DNA of 58,061 bases from the NCBI GenBank assembly GCA_938044775.1, contig CALIOE010000017.1, positions 1 to 58,061 on the forward strand, in the 5' to 3' direction. This DNA is from an uncultured Rhizobiaceae group bacterium (GTDB taxonomy: Bacteria > Pseudomonadota > Alphaproteobacteria > Rhizobiales > Rhizobiaceae). The notes below the pieces were generated by a model. The model was not told where the DNA came from. It searched no databases and saw only the letters and a program-made list of their open reading frames with translations. The translations under genes were made by a program, and so were the position numbers. Of the stretch, positions 42,321 through 52,389 are shown piece after piece; position 1 is the first letter of the stretch; each line of letters opens with the position of its first letter.

Positions 42321-43298
42321 TCAAGATGGCGCCTCTTCGCGCAGCGGTCGCGCCAGCAGACTTTGCACAGCTTCCGGTGCTGTCACCGTGCCGCCGATCA
42401 CGGCGCTCACTGCCTCAATAATCGGCGCTTCGACATCATGCTCCCGGGCAAGGCGCAGTGCACTGGCTGCGGTATGCACCCCCTCGGCCAGTGGCAGGCC
42501 CGACAGGTCACCGCCACGCGCCAGGGCCATGCCGTAGCTGAAGTTGCGCGATTGAGGGCTGGAGCAGGTGAGCACCAGATCGCCGAGCCCGGAAAGGCCG
42601 ACCATCGTTTCCGGGCGGGCACCCAGCCTGACGCCAATGCGGCTGAGTTCAGCAAATCCACGGGCAATGAGGGCGGCTTCAGCGCTGGCACCCAATTGCA
42701 GGCCCCGGGCAATGCCGACGGCCAGCGCCAGCACATTTTTCAGCGCGCCGCCTGTCTCGACGCCCAGCAGGTCAGCAGTCGCGTAAATTCGAAAGCCCGG
42801 CGCAGCCAATTCTTCCGCCAGCGCCTTTGCCTGATCAATGCCGGCCGCGCCAAGGGCAACTGCAGTCGGCAGTCCCCGTGCCACATCAATGGCGAAGCTG
42901 GGGCCCGAAAGGGCATAGATGGACGACTTTTCAACACACCCGGCTGCCAGTTCATGCAACAGCTTGCCGCTGTCCCGATCAAGCCCTTTGGAGCAAAGAA
43001 CCAGTTTCGTGTCGCCGCTCCGGAAGGGCGCAATCTCTTGCAAGATCTTGGTGAAACTCTGGGCCGGTGTAACGCTCAGGATGACGTCGGCACGGCAGGC
43101 CTGCCGAAGATCGGTGGTCGCCAATATCCGCTCAGACAGGACAATGTCGGGGAGATAGGCCGCGTTTGAACGGGTGGCGTTGACCTCAGCAACGGTTGCA
43201 TCCGAACGGGCCCACAGAAGCACCTGATCCCTGTTGCCGGCCAGCATGTGGGCCAGGGCCGTGCCCCAGGCTCCGCCACCAAGAACCGAGACCTTCAC
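42321..43298 (-). CDS. gpsA: NAD(P)-dependent glycerol-3-phosphate dehydrogenase
   Basis: GpsA reduces dihydroxyacetone phosphate to sn-glycerol-3-phosphate for phospholipid synthesis. The 325-aa product starts with the nucleotide motif [16 protein letters not shown], has [16 protein letters not shown], the [19 protein letters not shown] block, the catalytic Lys region [21 protein letters not shown], and [16 protein letters not shown]. Its ATG overlaps the tsaD stop by ATGA, giving translational coupling as in other Hyphomicrobiales. Confidence 0.96.
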   Translation of the reverse strand: MKVSVLGGGAWGTALAHMLAGNRDQVLLWARSDATVAEVNATRSNAAYLPDIVLSERILATTDLRQACRADVILSVTPAQSFTKILQEIAPFRSGDTKLVLCSKGLDRDSGKLLHELAAGCVEKSSIYALSGPSFAIDVARGLPTAVALGAAGIDQAKALAEELAAPGFRIYATADLLGVETGGALKNVLALAVGIARGLQLGASAEAALIARGFAELSRIGVRLGARPETMVGLSGLGDLVLTCSSPQSRNFSYGMALARGGDLSGLPLAEGVHTAASALRLAREHDVEAPIIEAVSAVIGGTVTAPEAVQSLLARPLREEAPS

Positions 43299-44407
43299 GC
43301 CTTGGCTCCCTTTTTGCCGGCACCCAGCCGTATGACCGCATCGGGATCAAGCGGCCAGCGCGGTCGAATCCCCGCGTCCTCCTGTTGATGGCCGTCAAGC
43401 CGAAAACGTTCCAGGGCTGCCCACGCGATCATCGCGGCGTTGTCTGTGCACAGGGCCTGAGGTGGTGCTATCCAGCGCCAGCCCCTTTCGTTGCTCAGGC
43501 TCTCAAGCCTTTTGCGCAACGTATTGTTGGCAGCCACACCGCCGGCAACCACCAAAGCAGAGGGCGTGCCATACCGGTCTTCGAATTTTGCTAGCGCCCG
43601 GCCAAGCCTGTCGTCCAGAACATCAGCCACGGCGGCTTGAAACGAGGCACAGATATCGGCGATCGCCTGATCCGACATGTCGCTTTCCAACGCGGCTTTA
43701 CGGACAGCCGTTTTCAGACCTGAATAGGACATGTCCAGCGTTTTGCGGCCGGCGAGAGGACGTGGAAACGCGTGAGCCTCGCTGTCGCCGTCCAGAGCAG
43801 CCTTTTCCACCTGCGGTCCGCCGGGGTAGGGCAGGCCCAGCAGCTTGGCGGTCTTGTCAAAGGCTTCGCCCAGCGCGTCATCAATGGTGGTTGCCCAGCG
43901 CTCGTAATCGTCCACCCCGCGCACGAGCAGGATTTGTGTGTGACCACCCGACACCAGCAGCAACAAATAGGGAAAGGCGACACCATCCGTCAGCCTTGCG
44001 GTCAGGGCATGACCTTCAAGATGGTTGATGGTGTAGAGCGGCTTGTCATGTACGGCGGTCAGGGCCCGCGCTGTCATTGTGCCCACGATCAACCCTCCGG
44101 CCAGACCGGGGCCGGATGTCACTGCAATGGCATCAAGATCGGAAAACCCTGTTGCAGCTTCATCCATGGCGCGGCGGACGATGCCATCCAGCGCCTGAAG
44201 ATGTGCGCGGGCCGCAATTTCCGGGACGACACCGCCAAAGGGTGCGTGGTCTTCGGTCTGGCTGAGCACAACATTAGAAATGATTTCACCGGCAACCTTT
44301 GAAATGTCGGCACAGCCTCGCACGACGGAAGCCGCAGTTTCATCGCAGCTTGTCTCAATACCAAGAATCGTAATCTGGTCAGATTTTTTCACGCGCATGC
44401 TGTCCAT
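43295..44407 (-). CDS. tsaD: tRNA N6-adenosine threonylcarbamoyltransferase TsaD
   Basis: TsaD transfers threonylcarbamoyl to A37 of ANN-decoding tRNAs, making t6A, the substrate that MtaB (encoded elsewhere in this window) further modifies. The 370-aa product has [16 protein letters not shown], the metal motif [19 protein letters not shown], and the nucleotide loop [13 protein letters not shown]. Starts at 44407 or 44398 are both possible. It is divergent from hemC, and a perfect inverted repeat lies in the shared promoter. Confidence 0.96.
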   Translation of the reverse strand: MDSMRVKKSDQITILGIETSCDETAASVVRGCADISKVAGEIISNVVLSQTEDHAPFGGVVPEIAARAHLQALDGIVRRAMDEAATGFSDLDAIAVTSGPGLAGGLIVGTMTARALTAVHDKPLYTINHLEGHALTARLTDGVAFPYLLLLVSGGHTQILLVRGVDDYERWATTIDDALGEAFDKTAKLLGLPYPGGPQVEKAALDGDSEAHAFPRPLAGRKTLDMSYSGLKTAVRKAALESDMSDQAIADICASFQAAVADVLDDRLGRALAKFEDRYGTPSALVVAGGVAANNTLRKRLESLSNERGWRWIAPPQALCTDNAAMIAWAALERFRLDGHQQEDAGIRPRWPLDPDAVIRLGAGKKGAKA

Positions 44408-44418
44408 TGTACCTGACG

Positions 44419-44445
44419 GTTTTGCGGGCTATCAAAACGCAAAAC
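44419..44445. promoter_or_regulatory. Inverted repeat in the tsaD-hemC divergent promoter
   Basis: GTTTTGCG at 44419-44426 and CGCAAAAC at 44438-44445 form a perfect eight-base inverted repeat with an 11-base spacer, between the divergent tsaD and hemC starts. The half-sites are 19 bases centre to centre, about two helical turns, which suits a dimeric regulator. Confidence 0.45.
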
Positions 44446-44484
44446 AGCTGGGGTCCGCGTAGCAGAGTGACAGCGGAAAGCGCA

Positions 44485-45414
44485 ATGACGCAATTCAAGA
44501 TCGGTACACGGGGCAGCGCCCTGGCCCTGGCCCAGGCTGAGGAAACGCGCACGCGCCTCGCAGCCGTCCATGGCATGCGTCCGTCGGACTTTGAGATCGC
44601 CGTCATTTCCACGGCGGGCGACCGCATTCAGAACCGTCCGCTGTCAGAAGTGGGCGGCAAGGGCCTGTTCTCAAAAGAGATCGAAACCAGTCTTGCGTCG
44701 GGCGAAATTGATCTGGCGGTCCATTCCACCAAAGACATGGCCTCGGTTCTGCCGGATGGCCTTGAAATCTCAACCTATCTGCCGCGCGAAGAAGTTGCCG
44801 ACGCGTTCCTTTCTCCGGTTGCACATCGAATTGAAGACCTTCCACACGGCGCGATCGTCGGTTCCTCCTCACTGCGCCGTCAGGCATTGCTGCGCCGTCT
44901 GCGCCCCGATCTGGACGTTGTCATGTACCGAGGCAATGTGCAGACCCGGCTGAAAAAACTGAAAGACGGCGAGGTTGCTGCGACGCTGCTGGCGCAGGCA
45001 GGCCTGAAAAGACTCGGGCTCACAAAAGAAATTACCGCGCTGCTTGACGAAGACACTTTTCTCCCGGCACCCGGTCAGGGCGCCATTTGCATCGAAATCC
45101 GGACTGACGACGACCGGGTCCGCGCCCTGCTTGAGCCACTCGACCACGCCCAGACCCGACTGGCGCTTGAGGCCGAACGCGCATTCCTGCGGGCCCTGGA
45201 CGGTTCTTGCCGGACACCGATTGCTGGCCATGCAAAACTGGTTGATGGCGTCCTTTCCTTCAAAGGCATGATTCTGTCAGAGGACGGTCAGCAGGTATTT
45301 GAAACAGCCGACTCCTGCTCTCCCGACCGCGAGAGCGCCACCGCCATGGGACAAAAGGCAGGATCGTTGTTGCGTCAACAGGCGGGGGAAGACTTCTTTC
45401 GCCACTGGACCTGA
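44485..45414 (+). CDS. hemC: Hydroxymethylbilane synthase
   Basis: HemC condenses four porphobilinogens into hydroxymethylbilane for haem synthesis. The 309-aa product has the start [63 protein letters not shown], and the dipyrromethane cofactor Cys in [14 protein letters not shown]. The frame is open from 44407, but the family start is the ATG at 44485. hemD, which commonly follows hemC in this order, is not present; purH comes next. Confidence 0.96.
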   Translation: MTQFKIGTRGSALALAQAEETRTRLAAVHGMRPSDFEIAVISTAGDRIQNRPLSEVGGKGLFSKEIETSLASGEIDLAVHSTKDMASVLPDGLEISTYLPREEVADAFLSPVAHRIEDLPHGAIVGSSSLRRQALLRRLRPDLDVVMYRGNVQTRLKKLKDGEVAATLLAQAGLKRLGLTKEITALLDEDTFLPAPGQGAICIEIRTDDDRVRALLEPLDHAQTRLALEAERAFLRALDGSCRTPIAGHAKLVDGVLSFKGMILSEDGQQVFETADSCSPDRESATAMGQKAGSLLRQQAGEDFFRHWT

Positions 45415-45469
45415 GCAGGCCTTGGCGCAATAAAGCGGCATTCTCCCAACGCTTTTCGTGGACCATGAA

Positions 45470-47086
45470 ATGGCCGTCGCTTCCCGTTCCATTCCCGCCC
45501 CGGATCAGGTGCCTGTCAAACGGGCACTGTTGTCAGTCTTTGACAAAACCGGGCTTGTTGAACTTGCCACTGCGCTCTCCGGCCATGGGGTCGAGTTGCT
45601 CTCAACGGGCGGATCCTCCAGGGCACTGAAGGAGGCCGGACTTGCCGTGACAGACGTTTCGGATGTCACTGGGTTTCCGGAAATTATGGATGGCCGCGTC
45701 AAAACATTGCACCCCGCTGTTCACGGCGGCCTATTGGCAATTCGTGACGCCGAAGATCATGTGACGGCTATGCAGGAGCACAATATCGGTGCCATCGATC
45801 TTCTGGTCGTCAATCTCTATCCGTTCGAGGACGTCCGCAACAGCGGTGCGGCCGATGACGCCATTATCGAGAACGTCGATATTGGCGGTCCGGCCATGCT
45901 GCGCGCCGCTGCCAAAAACCACGCTTATGTCAGCGTGCTGACAAGCCCTGACGACTATTCGGGGTTCATCGAGGAGATGGAGGCAAACTCCGGCGCCTCT
46001 ACCTACATCACCCGCAAACGACTGGCGCAGGCCACATTTGCCCGGACCGCGGCCTATGATGCCGCGATTTCCAACTGGATGGCGGATGCGTTCAACGTGG
46101 CAGAGCCACCCAACCGTGCAATCGGGGGGCGGCTGGTCCAGACAATGCGCTATGGCGAGAACCCGCATCAGAGCGCGGCTCTTTACGCAACCGGAGAAAT
46201 CCGCCCCGGTGTCGCGCAGGCCGAGCAATTGCAGGGCAAACAGCTGTCCTACAACAACATCAACGATACGGACGCGGCGTTCGAGCTGGCCTCCGAATTC
46301 GACCCGGATAAAAGTGCCGCTGTCGCCATCATTAAACATGCCAATCCATGCGGTGTGGCAACAGCAGCGACGCTTGTTGACGCCTACCAGGCGGCCCTTT
46401 CCTGTGATCCGGTTTCCGCATTCGGTGGCATCATTGCTATGAACCGGACCCTTACAGGCGATGCGGCCCGCGCCATGGTGGACATCTTTACTGAGGTCAT
46501 CATCGCACCCGATGCCGACCACGAAGCCCGCGATGTGCTCGCAGCAAAGAAAAACCTGCGCCTGTTGACCACTGGCTCCATGGCCGATCCACGGTCTGCG
46601 GGTCTGGCGATAAAAACTGTCGCAGGCGGTCTGCTTGTGCAGGGACGTGATGCGGGCAATGTGGACGACGTCGATTTGAAGGTCGTTACCCAACGCGCGC
46701 CGTCGGACACCGAAATGAGCGACTTGCGTTTTGCATTCCGGGTGGCAAAACACGTCAAGTCGAATGCGATTATCTATGTGAAGAACGGCGCAACCGTTGG
46801 CATCGGCGCCGGTCAGATGAGCCGGGTGGATTCCTCCCGCATTGCCGCCCGAAAGGCCCTCGATGCCGCAGAAGCCGGTGGGTGGCCGGAACCCAAAACC
46901 CTTGGTTCCGTTGTCGCCTCTGACGCCTTCTTCCCATTTGCCGACGGATTGCTCGCCGCCGCCGAGGCCGGTGCCACAGCTGTCATCCAGCCCGGGGGTT
47001 CAATGCGCGACGATGAAGTCATTGCTGCAGCCGATGAAGCCGGCCTGGCCATGGTCTTTACCGGAATGCGGCACTTCCGTCACTAG
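45470..47086 (+). CDS. purH: Bifunctional AICAR formyltransferase/IMP cyclohydrolase
   Basis: PurH catalyses the last two steps of IMP synthesis. The 538-aa product has an N-terminal MGS-like cyclohydrolase domain ([51 protein letters not shown]) and an AICAR transformylase domain ([23 protein letters not shown] with the catalytic Lys-His, [15 protein letters not shown], and the end [29 protein letters not shown]). The ATG at 45470 is preferred to the GTG at 45458. It lies 55 bases after hemC, so read-through is possible. Confidence 0.97.
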   Translation: MAVASRSIPAPDQVPVKRALLSVFDKTGLVELATALSGHGVELLSTGGSSRALKEAGLAVTDVSDVTGFPEIMDGRVKTLHPAVHGGLLAIRDAEDHVTAMQEHNIGAIDLLVVNLYPFEDVRNSGAADDAIIENVDIGGPAMLRAAAKNHAYVSVLTSPDDYSGFIEEMEANSGASTYITRKRLAQATFARTAAYDAAISNWMADAFNVAEPPNRAIGGRLVQTMRYGENPHQSAALYATGEIRPGVAQAEQLQGKQLSYNNINDTDAAFELASEFDPDKSAAVAIIKHANPCGVATAATLVDAYQAALSCDPVSAFGGIIAMNRTLTGDAARAMVDIFTEVIIAPDADHEARDVLAAKKNLRLLTTGSMADPRSAGLAIKTVAGGLLVQGRDAGNVDDVDLKVVTQRAPSDTEMSDLRFAFRVAKHVKSNAIIYVKNGATVGIGAGQMSRVDSSRIAARKALDAAEAGGWPEPKTLGSVVASDAFFPFADGLLAAAEAGATAVIQPGGSMRDDEVIAAADEAGLAMVFTGMRHFRH

Positions 47087-47195
47087 ATCCGAACAGGGCC
47101 GTACATTGCCCGCTGCCGGTTAGTCTGATCGCTGCGGCAGGCCGCGACACGCAATAAGCTTTCGTGAGCGATGATCTTGCTCTAAACCCCCTGCG

Positions 47196-47813
47196 ATGAA
47201 ACTTGTTGCAGATGATATCGCTGTGATGCGAGGCGAAGAACTGGTTTTCTCCGGCATTTCGTTTGCCGTGGAGAACGGTGGCGCCTTGGTGATACGGGGC
47301 GAAAACGGTGCCGGAAAATCAACCCTGCTTCGGGCACTGGCCGGATTGCTGCCGCTTGAATCCGGGAAAATCGAAATTCAGAATGTCGAACCCGAGTTTG
47401 GCGAAGCCAAAGTACCGGAGCTTTGCCATTATCTCGGCGCCGAAAACGCCATGAAGGCAGCGATGAGCGTTGGCGAGAATCTCTCGTTCTGGCAGGACTT
47501 CGCAGGGCAACCCCATCATAAAATCGACGAAGCCCTGGAGCTTGTCGGTCTCGCCGGTCTCGGAGACCTGCCGTTCGGGCACCTCTCAACCGGACAAAGA
47601 CGTCGTATCTCAATCGCCCGCCTTCTGGTCAGCTACCGCCCCATCTGGCTGTTGGATGAACCCACATCGGGTCTCGATGCCGAATCAGCCCGGCAGTTTG
47701 CCGGGCTGATGGAAGCGCATCTGGCCGACGATGGTATTGTTGCAGCAGCCACCCACATTCCACTCGGTCTCGCCGCAGCGGAGGAGTTCGAGCTCACCGG
47801 GGTCGCCGAATGA
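47196..47813 (+). CDS. ccmA: Haem exporter ATPase CcmA
   Basis: CcmA is the ATPase of the CcmABCD complex that releases holo-CcmE during cytochrome c maturation. The 205-aa product has Walker A GENGAGKST, signature HLSTGQRRRISIARLL, Walker B IWLLDEPTSGLD, and the switch His in AATHIPLG. ccmB starts within the ccmA stop codon (ATGA). A gap of 109 bases from purH probably holds the operon promoter. Confidence 0.95.
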   Translation: MKLVADDIAVMRGEELVFSGISFAVENGGALVIRGENGAGKSTLLRALAGLLPLESGKIEIQNVEPEFGEAKVPELCHYLGAENAMKAAMSVGENLSFWQDFAGQPHHKIDEALELVGLAGLGDLPFGHLSTGQRRRISIARLLVSYRPIWLLDEPTSGLDAESARQFAGLMEAHLADDGIVAAATHIPLGLAAAEEFELTGVAE

Positions 47814-48466
47814 TTGCACTGCTAAAGCGCGACATCCGGCTTGCCTTGCGGTCCGGAGGGGGAGCAGCAACGGCTTTGCTGTTTTATCTGGCGGTTGTGA
47901 TTGCCATGCCGTTCGCAGTCGGGCCAAACCCGGAACTGCTGGCAACCATCGGTCCGGCCACTTTGTGGGTTGGAGCTCTTCTTGCCGGGCTACTCGGCTT
48001 GGATCGCTTGTTTCAGGCCGATAGCGAAGATGGAACGCTCGATCAGATGTTGTTGTCGCCTGTCGCATTGCCAGCCCAGGTTTTTGTCAAAAGTCTTGCC
48101 CACTGGCTGGTGACAGGTTTGCCGTTGACTCTCATGGTTCCGGTATTCGCGGTGTTCCTGGCGCTTGACGGCACGGCGGTTGCGGCAACGATGGCGACCC
48201 TGCTGGCGGGAACGCCTGCTATTTCCTTCATCGGTGCCGTCGGTGCCGCTGTTACCGTCACGCTGCCCCGCGGCGGCCTTTTGCTTTCGGTACTGGTGCT
48301 GCCGCTTTGCATACCGGTCTTGATATTTGGTGTCGGAGCCGTTCGCGGCGCCATGACGGAACCGGACCCGTTTCTGCCACCATTCCTGCTGGTTGCGGCG
48401 ATTTCACTCTTTTTTGCTGTTATTGGACCCTTTGCCGCTGCCCTGGCCCTGCGCCAGAGTTCATGA
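47810..48466 (+). CDS. ccmB: Haem exporter membrane protein CcmB
   Basis: The 218-aa product has six membrane helices and the CcmB start MIALLKRDIRLALRSGGG, then FYLAVVIAMPFAVGPNPELL and the loop LGLDRLFQADSEDGTLDQMLLSPV, which faces CcmA. It is the membrane half of the CcmA ABC module and overlaps ccmA by four bases. Confidence 0.95.
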   Translation: MIALLKRDIRLALRSGGGAATALLFYLAVVIAMPFAVGPNPELLATIGPATLWVGALLAGLLGLDRLFQADSEDGTLDQMLLSPVALPAQVFVKSLAHWLVTGLPLTLMVPVFAVFLALDGTAVAATMATLLAGTPAISFIGAVGAAVTVTLPRGGLLLSVLVLPLCIPVLIFGVGAVRGAMTEPDPFLPPFLLVAAISLFFAVIGPFAAALALRQSS

Positions 48467-48525
48467 CAACGAAGTGAGGCATCATCCTCTTGATTAAAGC
48501 CGCCAGAAAACCCTAAACAACGCCC

Positions 48526-49302
48526 ATGACAGTCACGACAGCAGATAACACGGCCCGGGCCAAAGGATTAACTGCGCTGGCAAATCCAACGCGGTTTCTG
48601 GCGCTGGTACGTTTTGTGATCTGGCCTCTGGCCCTGGCCACGGCTTTGGCCTTTGCAGTCGGGCTCTGGATGTCTTTTTCTGTTCCAGACGACTACCAGC
48701 AGGGCCGCACAGTGCGAATTATGTTTGTGCATGTTCCCTCGGTCTGGATGGCCATGGGGGCTTACATAGTGATGGTTTCCGGTGCTTTGGGTGTTCTGGT
48801 CTGGCGGCACCCTCTGGCCGACGTGGCTGCGCGCTCGGCGGCCCCATTTGGCGCGGCCTTTACCTTTCTGGGCCTGGTTACCGGATCGCTCTGGGGCGAA
48901 CCCATGTGGGGAACGTGGTGGGTCTGGGATGCACGACTCACCAGCTTTCTCGTCCTGCTGATCATCTATCTTGGACTGATTGCGCTCTGGTCGGCTATCG
49001 AGGAGCCCGCGCGTTCCGCGCGGCTGGCGGCCATTGTCGTATTGGTTGGCGCGATCAACATACCCATCATCAAATTTTCGGTCGATTGGTTCACTACTCT
49101 GCACCAGACCGCAAGCGTGGTGCGTATGGATGGTCCTGCGCTGGCGCCGGAATTCCTTTATCCTTTGCTGGTAATGGCGCTTGCCTTTCTGCTGCTGTTT
49201 GTGACGCTGCATCTTGCCGCCATGCGCAACGAAATATTACGGCGTCAGATCAGAACCCTGCAGCGCAAAGCAGCCCGCTCCGCCCGCGGGGGCGCAGCAT
49301 GA
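48526..49302 (+). CDS. ccmC: Haem-handling protein CcmC
   Basis: CcmC loads haem onto CcmE in the periplasm. The 258-aa product has six membrane helices and the haem-binding Trp-rich motif WGEPMWGTWWVWDARLTS. Two conserved His flank it: one in FVHVPSVWMA and one in FTTLHQTASV. The ATG at 48526 follows ccmB by 59 bases. ccmD overlaps its end by four bases. Confidence 0.95.
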   Translation: MTVTTADNTARAKGLTALANPTRFLALVRFVIWPLALATALAFAVGLWMSFSVPDDYQQGRTVRIMFVHVPSVWMAMGAYIVMVSGALGVLVWRHPLADVAARSAAPFGAAFTFLGLVTGSLWGEPMWGTWWVWDARLTSFLVLLIIYLGLIALWSAIEEPARSARLAAIVVLVGAINIPIIKFSVDWFTTLHQTASVVRMDGPALAPEFLYPLLVMALAFLLLFVTLHLAAMRNEILRRQIRTLQRKAARSARGGAA

Positions 49303-49472
49303 CAACCCTGTTTGGCACAAAATACTTCTTTTACATTGCCGCATCCTACGGGATAACTGCCGCGGTTCTCCTTTCATCGATAGTGTTCGTCATTCTTACC
49401 CACCGACGCCACAGATTGAGACTCAGAAAACTCGAGGAATCCGGGCTTCGGCGCGGTGGGGCAAAATCCTGA
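49299..49472 (+). CDS. ccmD: Haem exporter protein CcmD
   Basis: This 57-aa protein has one membrane helix (YFFYIAASYGITAAVLLSSIVFVIL) followed by a basic tail (THRRHRLRLRKLEESG), the CcmD pattern. CcmD helps release holo-CcmE. It begins in the ccmC stop codon (ATGA) and ends one base before ccmG. Confidence 0.9.
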   Translation: MTTLFGTKYFFYIAASYGITAAVLLSSIVFVILTHRRHRLRLRKLEESGLRRGGAKS

Positions 49473-49473
49473 T

Positions 49474-50049
49474 ATGGCAGAAAAGAACTCCCCGCTTCGG
49501 CTTTTCCTCATCGCGATACCCCTGTTGCTGTTTGGCGGTCTGGCAGGCGTCTTCGGCTACGAACTGTTCTCAGGACGCGACAAGTCTGAACTGCCATCAG
49601 CCCTGATCGGCAAGCCGGCGCCAACATTTGAACTACCAGCACTGCCAGGCCTGAAGATCAACAATCAGCCGGTACCCGGGCTGGCGACCGCCGATCTCAG
49701 CGGGCGGGTTCGCATCGTCAACATATTTGCATCCTGGTGCGCGCCCTGCCGGGCCGAACACCCGGTTCTTATGAACCTGTCGAAAGACGCGCGGTTCGAC
49801 GTTGTCGGAATCAACTACAAGGATGATCCGGAAAACGCCCTGCGGTTTCTCGGTGCACTGGGAAATCCCTACACAAATGTCGGCGTCGACCGCAGAGGTC
49901 GCACGGCGATCGAATGGGGATTTTACGGTATTCCTGAAACATTGCTGGTTGATGCCAGCGGCACAATTCGCCACAAAATCGTCGGCCCAATCGGCGCCGA
50001 AAAGCTGGCCGAACTGCAGGCGGAAATCGAAAAAGCACTTGCACAATAG
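49474..50049 (+). CDS. ccmG: Thiol:disulfide interchange protein CcmG/DsbE
   Basis: CcmG reduces apocytochrome c or CcmH thiols in the periplasm. The 191-aa product has one N-terminal anchor (RLFLIAIPLLLFGGLAGVFGY), then a thioredoxin-fold domain with IGKPAPTFELPALPG, the active-site NIFASWCAPCRAEHPVL and the cis-Pro region YGIPETLLVDASG. The ATG at 49474 follows ccmD directly. ccmE, ccmF and ccmH are not in the window. It converges on an SDR gene. Confidence 0.95.
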   Translation: MAEKNSPLRLFLIAIPLLLFGGLAGVFGYELFSGRDKSELPSALIGKPAPTFELPALPGLKINNQPVPGLATADLSGRVRIVNIFASWCAPCRAEHPVLMNLSKDARFDVVGINYKDDPENALRFLGALGNPYTNVGVDRRGRTAIEWGFYGIPETLLVDASGTIRHKIVGPIGAEKLAELQAEIEKALAQ

Positions 50050-50062
50050 GCAGTGTCTGATG

Positions 50063-50848
50063 CTATTTCGGCGCCATTCGGATCGCGCCGTCGAGGCGAA
50101 TGCACTCGGCATTGAGCATGATGTTTTCGCAGATATGCTGAACAAGGCTGGCATATTCCGAGGGATCCCCCAGGCGCGATGGAAACGGCACCGACATTGA
50201 GAGGTTCTTCACCGCTTCTTCCGGAAGCCCTTCAAACAAAGGCGTTTTGAACAAGCCAGGCAGGATAGAGTTGACGCGAACACCATCGCGAGCGAGATCG
50301 CGGGCAATCGGCAGGGTCATGCCCTTAACGCCGCCTTTTGAAGCCGAATAGGCAGCCTGTCCGATCTGACCATCCTCTGCTGCAACCGAAGCCGTGTTAA
50401 CAATCAGCCCGCGCTCACCGTCATCATTGAGCGGGTCGGCTTCCACCATGCCTGATGCCGCATGGGCGATGCAGTTGAATGTGCCAATCAGATTGATACC
50501 GACCGTTCTTGCAAACGAACCGAGATCGTGCATTCGCACGGCCCCCGTTTCGCGGTCCCGGGAGACTGTTTTCATGGCGGTTCCGATACCGGCACAATTG
50601 ACCAGAATACGTTCCTGGCCATGAGCCGCACGGGCACTGTCAAATCCGGCCGCAACACTGGCGGTATCAGAAACATCAACCTTGCAGAACACGCCGCCCA
50701 GTTCCCCGGCAATTCCGGTACCGCGTTCCTCGTTAAGATCAAACAGCGCCACGCGAACACCATGACTGGCAAGATTACGGGCTGTTGCCTCACCGAGGCC
50801 TGAAGCACCACCGGTAATGATGGCCGCAATGTCTTTACCAAGTTTCAT
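50063..50848 (-). CDS. SDR family dehydrogenase, 3-hydroxyacyl-CoA dehydrogenase type
   Basis: The 261-aa product has the SDR motifs ITGGASGLGEATARNLA, VNCAGIGTA, VNTASVAAEDGQIGQAAYSASKGGV with the Ser/Tyr/Lys set, and NSILPGLFKTPLFEGLPEEA. This resembles type II 3-hydroxyacyl-CoA dehydrogenases (HSD10-like) used in branched-chain and fatty-acid oxidation. The substrate call is by resemblance. The frame is open from 50923, but the ATG at 50848 fits the family. It is divergent from the YkvA gene. Confidence 0.88.
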   Translation of the reverse strand: MKLGKDIAAIITGGASGLGEATARNLASHGVRVALFDLNEERGTGIAGELGGVFCKVDVSDTASVAAGFDSARAAHGQERILVNCAGIGTAMKTVSRDRETGAVRMHDLGSFARTVGINLIGTFNCIAHAASGMVEADPLNDDGERGLIVNTASVAAEDGQIGQAAYSASKGGVKGMTLPIARDLARDGVRVNSILPGLFKTPLFEGLPEEAVKNLSMSVPFPSRLGDPSEYASLVQHICENIMLNAECIRLDGAIRMAPK

Positions 50849-50944
50849 GTCAGTCTCCGAATACAGGGTCGAATATGTTGGGTAGAGGAGGCCAAGCTTG
50901 CAGGCAAGGCCGCCCATACCCATATCCGGCAGAAGGAGAACCAG

Positions 50945-51325
50945 ATGGAAAAATCGCAGATTGACGAAATCCTGCTACCGGTGCCAGCGGAAAAGGCTGC
51001 GGCGCAAGAAGCCAATGTGCGGCAGGAATTCTGGTCCAAATTCCGGTCCTTCGCCGGGCGCATCCCCTTTGCTGAGGACGCCGCGGCGGCCTATTATTGT
51101 GCGACCGACCCCAATACACCCTTACGTGTGCGGGGAACGTTGTTTGCAGCGCTGGGCTATTTCATCCTGCCGCTCGACGCAATTCCCGACATTTTTGCCC
51201 TGGTGGGCATGAGCGACGACATGGCGGTGCTGACTGCGGCCTTCGCCCTGGTGAGCAGCCACATCACCGACGAGCATCGCCAGAAAGCTCGTGAAGCCCT
51301 GCGTGCCGACGAACCGGTCAGTTAA
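50945..51325 (+). CDS. YkvA family (DUF1232) protein
   Basis: The 126-aa product carries the DUF1232 core: AEDAAAAYYCATDPNTPLRVRGTLFAALGYFILPLDAIPD followed by VGMSDDMAVLTAAFALV. The hydrophobic hairpin with the P-L/I-D-x-I-P-D-x-I motif is membrane-associated. Function is unknown. AGAAGGAGA just before the ATG is a strong ribosome binding site. Its end overlaps the convergent oxidoreductase gene by eight bases. Confidence 0.9.
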   Translation: MEKSQIDEILLPVPAEKAAAQEANVRQEFWSKFRSFAGRIPFAEDAAAAYYCATDPNTPLRVRGTLFAALGYFILPLDAIPDIFALVGMSDDMAVLTAAFALVSSHITDEHRQKAREALRADEPVS

Positions 51326-52295
51326 CCCGCAGCAACACCTTGCCCTTCACATCCCGGGCAGCAATTTTCTCCAGCGCGGCACCACCTTCTGCAAGCGGAA
51401 AGATTGAATCCACATGGGGTTTCAGCGTCCCGTCCGCCAGCCAGCCCAGCAGATCATCGATGTTTTTGCGGTTTTCATCGGGATGACGGGCCGTGAAGGC
51501 GCCCCAGAAAACCCCGCGCAGATCGGCGCCTTTGAGAAGCGGCAGATTCAGCGGAATCTTTGGGATTGGACCGGCGGCAAATCCGATCACGAGAAAACGA
51601 CCGCCCCAGGCCACAGACCGGAACGCGGCCTCACTGAAATCGCCGCCGACCGGATCGTAAATCACATCGACGCCATTGCCATTGGTCAGCTCCTTCAACC
51701 GTGCCTTCAGGTCCTCCTGGGAGTAGTTAATGCCTTCGTCAGCTCCGCATTGTCTGGCGAAGTCCAGTTTGTCGTCTGAAGAGGCGCAGGCAATGACGCG
51801 GGCACCCATGATTTTTCCGAGCTCAACCGCAGCCTGGCCCACGCCACCGGATGCGCCGAGCACGGCGAGTGTCTCACCTTTTTTAAGTTCGCCGCGATCC
51901 TTGATGCCATGATACGAAGTTCCGTAGGTCACCATGATGCAGGCGGCCTGCTCATCGGTCACACCTTCGGGGATGTGTGACAAGGCCGCTTCCTGAGCGA
52001 CAACCAGTTCCCGGGCGGTACCCCCCTGAACATAACCGCAGACCCGGTCGCCAGCCTTGAACCGCGACACACCTTCGCCGACATTTTCGACAATGCCGGA
52101 CATTTCGGCAGCGATCGAAAAGGGCCGCGGCGGCTTGAACTGGTATTTGTCTTCGATGATCAGACAGTCAAAGAAGTTCAATGCCGCGATGTTCACGCGC
52201 ACCAGGACCTGCCCCTTCCTGGCAACTGGATCATCGATTTCTTCGATGACAAGCGAAGACGGCGGGCCGGGGTTTTTAGATAGAAGAGCTTTCAT
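51318..52295 (-). CDS. NADPH:quinone oxidoreductase-like zinc-free MDR protein
   Basis: The 325-aa product is a medium-chain reductase without zinc ligands. It has the GroES-like N-domain (VLVRVNIAALNFFDCLII, FKAGDRVCGYVQGG) and the Rossmann part LAVLGASGGVGQAAVELGKIMGARVIACASS, with DVIYDPVGGDFSEAAFRSVAWGGRFLVIGFAAG following. That arrangement matches quinone oxidoreductase/QOR-like enzymes that use NADPH. Substrate unknown. It is divergent from the serine-hydrolase gene. Confidence 0.9.
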   Translation of the reverse strand: MKALLSKNPGPPSSLVIEEIDDPVARKGQVLVRVNIAALNFFDCLIIEDKYQFKPPRPFSIAAEMSGIVENVGEGVSRFKAGDRVCGYVQGGTARELVVAQEAALSHIPEGVTDEQAACIMVTYGTSYHGIKDRGELKKGETLAVLGASGGVGQAAVELGKIMGARVIACASSDDKLDFARQCGADEGINYSQEDLKARLKELTNGNGVDVIYDPVGGDFSEAAFRSVAWGGRFLVIGFAAGPIPKIPLNLPLLKGADLRGVFWGAFTARHPDENRKNIDDLLGWLADGTLKPHVDSIFPLAEGGAALEKIAARDVKGKVLLRVN

Positions 52296-52389
52296 GTTAC
52301 AGGGTTCTTTGCTCGGATGATTTGGCGGCTATCTTAGACCGTTCGCGCAAACGTGCGAGAAAAATAAACTGCCGCGGGAGAGATGGGGA

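Noticed and set aside
45731..46753. 340-aa minus-strand frame inside purH
   Set aside because: purH is complete and well conserved in the other strand, and this frame shows no recognisable motif or start signal.
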